DNA from: SAR324 cluster bacterium | Lineage (GTDB): Bacteria > Bdellovibrionota > UBA2361 > JAAZON01 | Direction of reading: 5' to 3' | Assembly (NCBI GenBank): GCA_012797725.1 | Contig: JAAZON010000505.1 | Coordinates: 1 to 9,306, forward strand | DNA length: 9,306 nucleotides | Shown: positions 5,414-9,306 of the stretch, in pieces | Position numbering within the stretch: position 1 is the stretch's first letter | Layout of the letters: each line of letters starts with the position of its first letter | Notes under the pieces: model-generated | Told to the model about the DNA's origin: nothing | The model's input: only the letters and a program-made list of their open reading frames with translations | Database searches by the model: none | Translations under genes and position numbers: made by a program

Positions 5414-7225
5414 GTGAATACACATGAAGCAATTAAATTCATTCGCAAGAGATTGCAGATCCGACATTTACAAAAGTGTCTTTTAATAGTTGTTGTTGCT
5501 TTTTTGTATATCACCTCCTTCACTATTTTACTGGCTTTCTTCTCGCATACTTTAGGCCTAAGCTTCTTCTTGATTGCTTTTTGTTCCGGCCTTTTCTTAG
5601 CCTTCAAAAAAGGGTTTTTTAAACGATTTACGGAACTTGACGCTGCCCATTATTTAGATGAACACCTTGGCAGTAAAAATCGATTTACAAGTTTTCTCGA
5701 GTTAAGAGACTTAAATCTTGATTCTATAAAGTCGGATTTTCTTGCTTTACAGCTTGAAAGATTGCTGGCCAATCCCTCTAGCGAAACACTTCCAAAACTT
5801 GAACTCCACAGATCTTTTTTTAAATTGCGTTGGGGGCTCCTCATTCCTTGGCTTGGCGTTGCCTCGCTCTTCTTTTATGAAAGCCTTAAGCCACCATACA
5901 ATCCTGAGCAGGTTGCCCTTCTTGAAGAAGTTTTAAAAAAGCATGATGAGCTCCCACCTGAGCTCAAGAAAAGCCTTCAGGAGCTTAAAAACGCTCTTGA
6001 AGAGCATCCTCTCCTTGATGACCCAGTAAGCGAGGCGTTAGCTGAAACGGAAGAAATTCTCCAGGATTTTTCTGATGAGAAAATGCTTGGCGAGTCTACT
6101 CGGAATGATAAGATTCTAGATGAAACTCCCCAAGCTACTTCACCTCAAAAGCAGGAAGCCATTGAATCCCCAAGTCCTACCCCAGAATTAGGGCTCGATG
6201 AAAATAAAGAAAATAAGAGAAGCGAGCCTAAAGAGGAGGAGAAAAAGCAGCAGCAAACAAGTGATGAACAAAAACAGCAGAAACAAGAGCAAGGCCAAAA
6301 ACGAGAAGGGCAGGGGAAAGACCCCAAACAACAAAGCCAGGATGAGAAATCCGAAAGCGCTCAAGGAGATGGACAAGGGCAGGGCAAGGCCTCAGGCCAA
6401 GGACAAGCAGAGCAACAATCTGGGCAGGGAACTGGTTCTAATGACTCACAAAACAAAAAAAACAATTCCCAGTCTGAGGGCAGCGCGGACAAGAACCAAG
6501 AGCAGAGTCAATCCGAGAATAAAGACAACAAACAAAAAGAGAAGCAAGGCGAAGGCCAGGCTCAAGGACAAGAAAATAAAGAGGGGGTAAAAGACGGTAG
6601 CTCTCAAAAAGAAAAGGATGAGTCCAGTCAAAGATCAGACAAGTCACAAGGCAACAAGGAAAGCTCAGGCCTTAATGATGCAAAAAAAGCTCTTGATGAA
6701 CTGAAAAAACAAATTGAAAAGGAAAAAGAAAATAACAATAAAGAAGGGAAAGAAACCGGCTCTGATTCAAAGAACGGAAAAGAGTCTTCTAAACAAAATA
6801 AGAAACAGGGGCAAGCTAACAAAGATGAAAAAAAGCAGCCTTCATCTGATTCTCAAAAAAATGAGGAAAAGGGCACGGAAAAATCTGAAGAAGAGAAACA
6901 ATCTGAAAACCAATCCTATGGCAAGCAAGGAGGAAAAAGCGCTATGCCAGTTCCGGGAGAAAAGGGACAGACACCTGACTTTAGTATGGCGCTTGGCACC
7001 AAGGAGCAAGAAAGAAGTCGGGGTCAAGAGTTGAACATCCCGCCTGGCGATGACAAATTTGATAGCCGCTTTAGCTCAAAAAAAGGAGAATCTGTTCAAA
7101 ACAAAAAGGGCGCACTTCCAAAGACGAATTTGGCCGATGTAGAGCTTGCTAAGCCAGAAACTCGAAAAGGGGCTGAAGAGCAGTACATTCCTCCTGAATA
7201 TGAAGGAATATTAGGCTCCAGATAG
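5414..7225 (+). CDS. Three-helix membrane protein with long Q/K/E/S-rich tail (DUF4175-like)
   Basis: The 603-residue protein has hydrophobic helices at about 22-44, 47-65 and 140-157. Between the second and third is a segment reading LDAAHYLDEHLGSKNRFTSFLEL, like the 'LD..LG.K.R..TALEL' stretch of DUF4175-type proteins that often sit beside MoxR/DUF58/VWA genes. A charged helical region (165-220) leads into a low-complexity tail (about 262-510), then a more ordered C-terminus ending with PETRKGAEEQYIPPEYEGIL. Basic residues beside the helices suggest N-inside, so the tail would be periplasmic. Function is unknown and no usual partner gene is in the window. No ATG start is available outside pgm: the frame opens at ATG 5174 inside pgm, so GTG 5414 is the best choice, with TTG 5453 a fallback; no SD is present. 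The start is therefore uncertain, while the frame itself is well supported. Confidence 0.7.
   Translation: MNTHEAIKFIRKRLQIRHLQKCLLIVVVAFLYITSFTILLAFFSHTLGLSFFLIAFCSGLFLAFKKGFFKRFTELDAAHYLDEHLGSKNRFTSFLELRDLNLDSIKSDFLALQLERLLANPSSETLPKLELHRSFFKLRWGLLIPWLGVASLFFYESLKPPYNPEQVALLEEVLKKHDELPPELKKSLQELKNALEEHPLLDDPVSEALAETEEILQDFSDEKMLGESTRNDKILDETPQATSPQKQEAIESPSPTPELGLDENKENKRSEPKEEEKKQQQTSDEQKQQKQEQGQKREGQGKDPKQQSQDEKSESAQGDGQGQGKASGQGQAEQQSGQGTGSNDSQNKKNNSQSEGSADKNQEQSQSENKDNKQKEKQGEGQAQGQENKEGVKDGSSQKEKDESSQRSDKSQGNKESSGLNDAKKALDELKKQIEKEKENNNKEGKETGSDSKNGKESSKQNKKQGQANKDEKKQPSSDSQKNEEKGTEKSEEEKQSENQSYGKQGGKSAMPVPGEKGQTPDFSMALGTKEQERSRGQELNIPPGDDKFDSRFSSKKGESVQNKKGALPKTNLADVELAKPETRKGAEEQYIPPEYEGILGSR
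6197..6943 (+). repeat. Low-complexity, purine-rich coding segment
   Basis: This stretch encodes about 250 residues made almost only of Q, K, E, S, G, N and D, with recurring GQGQ-, KEK- and QSQ-type patterns but no fixed repeat unit. The plus strand is strongly A+G-rich. The skewed composition also leaves long stop-free stretches in other frames, which I treat as artefacts. One short helical island, NDAKKALDELKKQIEKEKEN (residues 421-440), breaks the pattern. Confidence 0.8.
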
Positions 7226-7625
7226 GAGTCTATTAGTTGTCTCCAAAATTCGTAATTGCTCAAAAAGTCAGGGTGAAGCAAGGTGCAATTGAGATTTGGC
7301 AACCAAGATAAATCGCCTCCGTTTCGGTCCCCCAGTGAGACCGCATGACAAATCTTGAACGCATTTTTTGAGCCTTTGAAGAAAACGAGAATTCGCTAAA
7401 AGAGAAGCCTTTAGCCCAGGCCTTTGCGGCCACGGCGTTCCTCCTTCGTCCCTTTCTTCAATTTCACCTAGGTAATAAAGAATGGAAAGAGTAGCACTTG
7501 TTTGCGAGTCTTTAAGAAAGCCAAGCTTCGAGAGAAGTTCTTCATTTGAGAGATTTGAAATGCTTTCAGCGCTCCGCAGCTCTACGCTCCTCATTTTTGT
7601 TACTGTCTATTGATAGCGGGTTTCT
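7226..7625. other. 400-bp convergent region between the membrane-protein gene and the cyclase gene
   Basis: The first 42 bp hold nothing beyond a weak imperfect hairpin (GGAGTC/GTCTCC at about 7225-7244, no T-run). The remainder is covered by the minus-strand 108-codon frame described separately. The last 31 bp before the cyclase stop show no terminator or promoter that I can support. Confidence 0.4.
7268..7594 (-). pseudogene. Possible remnant of an HNH-endonuclease-family gene (N-terminal fragment)
   Basis: A 108-codon frame starts 31 bp after the cyclase stop on the same strand. Residues 12-48 (ISNLSNEELLSKLGFL...ATLSILYYLGEIEER) resemble the opening helix pair of the HNH endonuclease family that is often multi-copy in Bdellovibrio-like genomes, where 'LSNxELL..L..L' is followed by 'ILxxLxEIExR'. 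In that family a 'GYSSLFEY'-type segment follows and the protein runs several hundred residues to a C-terminal HNH motif. Here the frame instead turns into unrelated-looking sequence (GGTPWPQRPG...) and stops. A segment KGFSFSEF, faintly like the expected one, occurs in another frame at 7389-7412, hinting at a frameshift. No SD precedes the ATG. The family match is from memory; a spurious frame or a small real gene is possible. Confidence 0.35.
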
Positions 7626-9306
7626 TCATTTCTTGATGAAACGAATTTCACCATTCCAAGCTTCTGGCACGCCTTCAATTTTCATTCTAGTAATTTCAGA
7701 AAGATATAAATTACTTGCTTTCGCAAGAAGCTCCGATTCGTTCAATATTTCTCTAAATATTTGTGTGGCTTTAAACCAATCTTTCAACATATAAGCCTCT
7801 AATCCTTTAAGCCACAAAGTTTGGAGTTCTTCGCAGATTTTTTCTTCCAGGAGAGTATAGATTTTTACAGCTTCAACTCTACCCGCAACTGTTATCTTAC
7901 CTAAAAATAGGGGATTAAGTTGGTCAGATAAATCGTTAACAACATTTTCCGAGATCAAGATAGAAGTGCCAAAATATTTATTGATTCCTTCAAGTCTTGA
8001 TGCAAGATTTACTGAATCTCCAATAGCGGTATAAGTGAAGCGCTTGGTTGAGCCCAAATTTCCAACTAGCATGCTTCCAGTGTGAATTCCAATTCGAGTT
8101 TGAAGAGGCGGGAATTCTCCTGCCTCAATAAATTCTTTAATGACGAGTTGCATCTGAATTGCGCATCTACTGGCTCGCTCGGCATGATCTGGTCTTTTAA
8201 TGGGGGCTCCCCAAATTACATAAACCGCATCCCCCATAAATTCAATCAGAGTTCCCTCATATTCAAAAATCACATCTATTATTTTAGTAAAATACGCATT
8301 GAGCATTGCCGAGACTTCCGATGGCTTCATCTTCTCCGAAACCTTTGTAAAACCAGCAATATCTGTAAAAAGAGCAGTGCCAATTAATTCCTCACCGCCT
8401 GGTTTCAGGGCTTGGGGATTAGAACGCATTTGCCTTGCCATTTCAGGAGGAAGGTAAAGGCGAAAAGCCCGCTCGACTTCTTGTTGAGCATGAAAAGTTT
8501 CGATGTAATAGCGTAAGGTGCTCATGGTATAGACGGCTGGGAGCACCATAAAAAAGAGGAGAGAGCCCGGCATAAAAATATGCGAGAGAAAAGCCGCATA
8601 GGCTATTAGCATCCAGGCTATTACGCTTATAAATAAAATCAGAAATCCCCATTGCGGGCGAAATCTGATCATTAAAAGGGAAAGACCTAAGGTCAAAAAG
8701 CCAAGCCAGACAAGTTCCGCAAAGATCGGCATTCTCTGTACCCATTTCCTTTGAAGAAGATTGGCTGCTGCAGTCGCCTGAATTTCCACACCAAACATTT
8801 GTTCACCACGGAAGGGAGTTTCAAAACTGTCTTTCTGCGCTGGCCCAAGGGCGGTTCGAAGGTAGAGTCCAACGAACACAATTTTGTCTTTAAACCTCTC
8901 GGGCGGGATACGATCTGAATCTAAAATTACCGTATGGTAAGGGTAACTAATGATTCCTTCCCCTGGAGGACCATAGTACCAAATAAGATCTCTATCAGAC
9001 GGAAGCCCTTTTTGTTCTGAATTAACTCCCACCGCCGCTTGATAAAGTTGTGGAAAGTTTTTTGTCAAATTGCTTCTTGGCAACAAAAAACGGCGCACGA
9101 CACCATCATCCAACGGCATTTTCGTAAGACCGACACTTTCGGCACTAATCGCAAAGTCCGAATAGGGCTCTAATAACCGTTCTAACGAATAGTGGCTTGC
9201 TCCTTGCCCATGTTTTGTAAAACCAGTGTCTGCCCCTATGACTGTAGGCATAGATCCGATGGCTTGACTAAGGTCTTTGTCTGCATCAGGAGAGGGTCCC
9301 TCTCCA
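7626..9306 (-). CDS. CHASE2 sensor / class III nucleotide cyclase (partial, 5' end off the window)
   Basis: The frame is open to the right edge, so the N-terminus is missing; numbering here is from the internal Met at 9251, with 18 more codons visible upstream. The C-terminal part of a CHASE2 extracytoplasmic sensor spans about 1-172 (VIGAD, FKDKIVFVG, TPFRGEQMFGVEIQA), then three membrane helices (about 176-248), a signalling helix ending FRLYLPPEMARQM, and a cyclase domain (about 288-467). Metal-binding Asp residues are D297 (FTDIAGFT) and D341 (MGDAV); transition-state residues are N415 and R419 (DSVNLASRLEG). The purine-selecting positions are E337 and T408, so GTP rather than ATP may be the substrate. 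The C-terminal helical repeat-like extension ending in VPEAWNGEIRF is common in such bacterial cyclases. The protein should turn an envelope signal into cAMP or cGMP. No downstream partner is evident apart from the HNH-like fragment. Confidence 0.92.
   Translation of the reverse strand, partial: GEGPSPDADKDLSQAIGSMPTVIGADTGFTKHGQGASHYSLERLLEPYSDFAISAESVGLTKMPLDDGVVRRFLLPRSNLTKNFPQLYQAAVGVNSEQKGLPSDRDLIWYYGPPGEGIISYPYHTVILDSDRIPPERFKDKIVFVGLYLRTALGPAQKDSFETPFRGEQMFGVEIQATAAANLLQRKWVQRMPIFAELVWLGFLTLGLSLLMIRFRPQWGFLILFISVIAWMLIAYAAFLSHIFMPGSLLFFMVLPAVYTMSTLRYYIETFHAQQEVERAFRLYLPPEMARQMRSNPQALKPGGEELIGTALFTDIAGFTKVSEKMKPSEVSAMLNAYFTKIIDVIFEYEGTLIEFMGDAVYVIWGAPIKRPDHAERASRCAIQMQLVIKEFIEAGEFPPLQTRIGIHTGSMLVGNLGSTKRFTYTAIGDSVNLASRLEGINKYFGTSILISENVVNDLSDQLNPLFLGKITVAGRVEAVKIYTLLEEKICEELQTLWLKGLEAYMLKDWFKATQIFREILNESELLAKASNLYLSEITRMKIEGVPEAWNGEIRFIKK

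Noticed and set aside
6145..7034. Several long frames in other phases, on both strands, over the low-complexity tail
   Set aside because: They result from the skewed purine-rich composition, show only low-complexity K/R- or F/L/S-rich sequence, and overlap a well-supported gene.
7225..7244. GGAGTC/GTCTCC hairpin after the membrane-protein stop as a terminator
   Set aside because: The stem has a mismatch, the loop is 8 nt and no T-run follows, so it does not support a rho-independent terminator.
7546..7794. 82-codon plus-strand frame over the cyclase 3' end
   Set aside because: Antisense shadow of the cyclase C-terminus and the HNH-like frame.

Overview
The window reads as an A+T-rich chromosomal segment of a Gram-negative bacterium. 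It is mostly cell-envelope, carbohydrate and signalling housekeeping genes, with no mobile element, RNA gene or CRISPR array visible. An LysM-M23 peptidase, a ruvX-mltG pair, a short E. coli-type Pgm, a CHASE2 cyclase and a possible HNH-endonuclease remnant together suggest a Bdellovibrionota or deltaproteobacterium-like source. That placement is inference; no marker gene here fixes it.

Left part (1-1680, minus strand): the 5' part of a CinA-family gene runs off the left edge. It lies 11 bp downstream of a membrane-anchored LysM/M23 peptidoglycan peptidase, probably in one transcript. A 288-bp divergent gap follows. Next, on the plus strand, come ruvX (YqgF-type nuclease fold) and mltG (endolytic transglycosylase that ends glycan strand growth). 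Two peptidoglycan-cleaving enzymes therefore flank ruvX.

Middle (3639-7225): mltG converges on pgm with only 3 bp between the stop codons. pgm (phosphoglucomutase, minus) is divergent from a large plus-strand gene for a three-helix membrane protein with a roughly 250-residue Q/K/E/S/G-rich tail. This protein resembles the DUF4175-like membrane proteins often found beside MoxR/DUF58/VWA genes. The short region between the two genes holds candidate promoters in both directions whose -35 boxes lie inside a perfect 7-bp inverted repeat.

Right part (7226-9306, minus): a CHASE2-three-TM-class III nucleotide cyclase is cut by the right edge. It carries Glu where adenylate cyclases normally have the purine-selecting Lys. 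Just downstream is a 108-codon reading frame whose first third looks like the N-terminus of an HNH-endonuclease family, probably a remnant.

I did not find a clear undescribed multi-gene system. The best leads are the cyclase specificity residues, the symmetric divergent promoter with a possibly leaderless GTG gene, and the charged tail predicted to be periplasmic.
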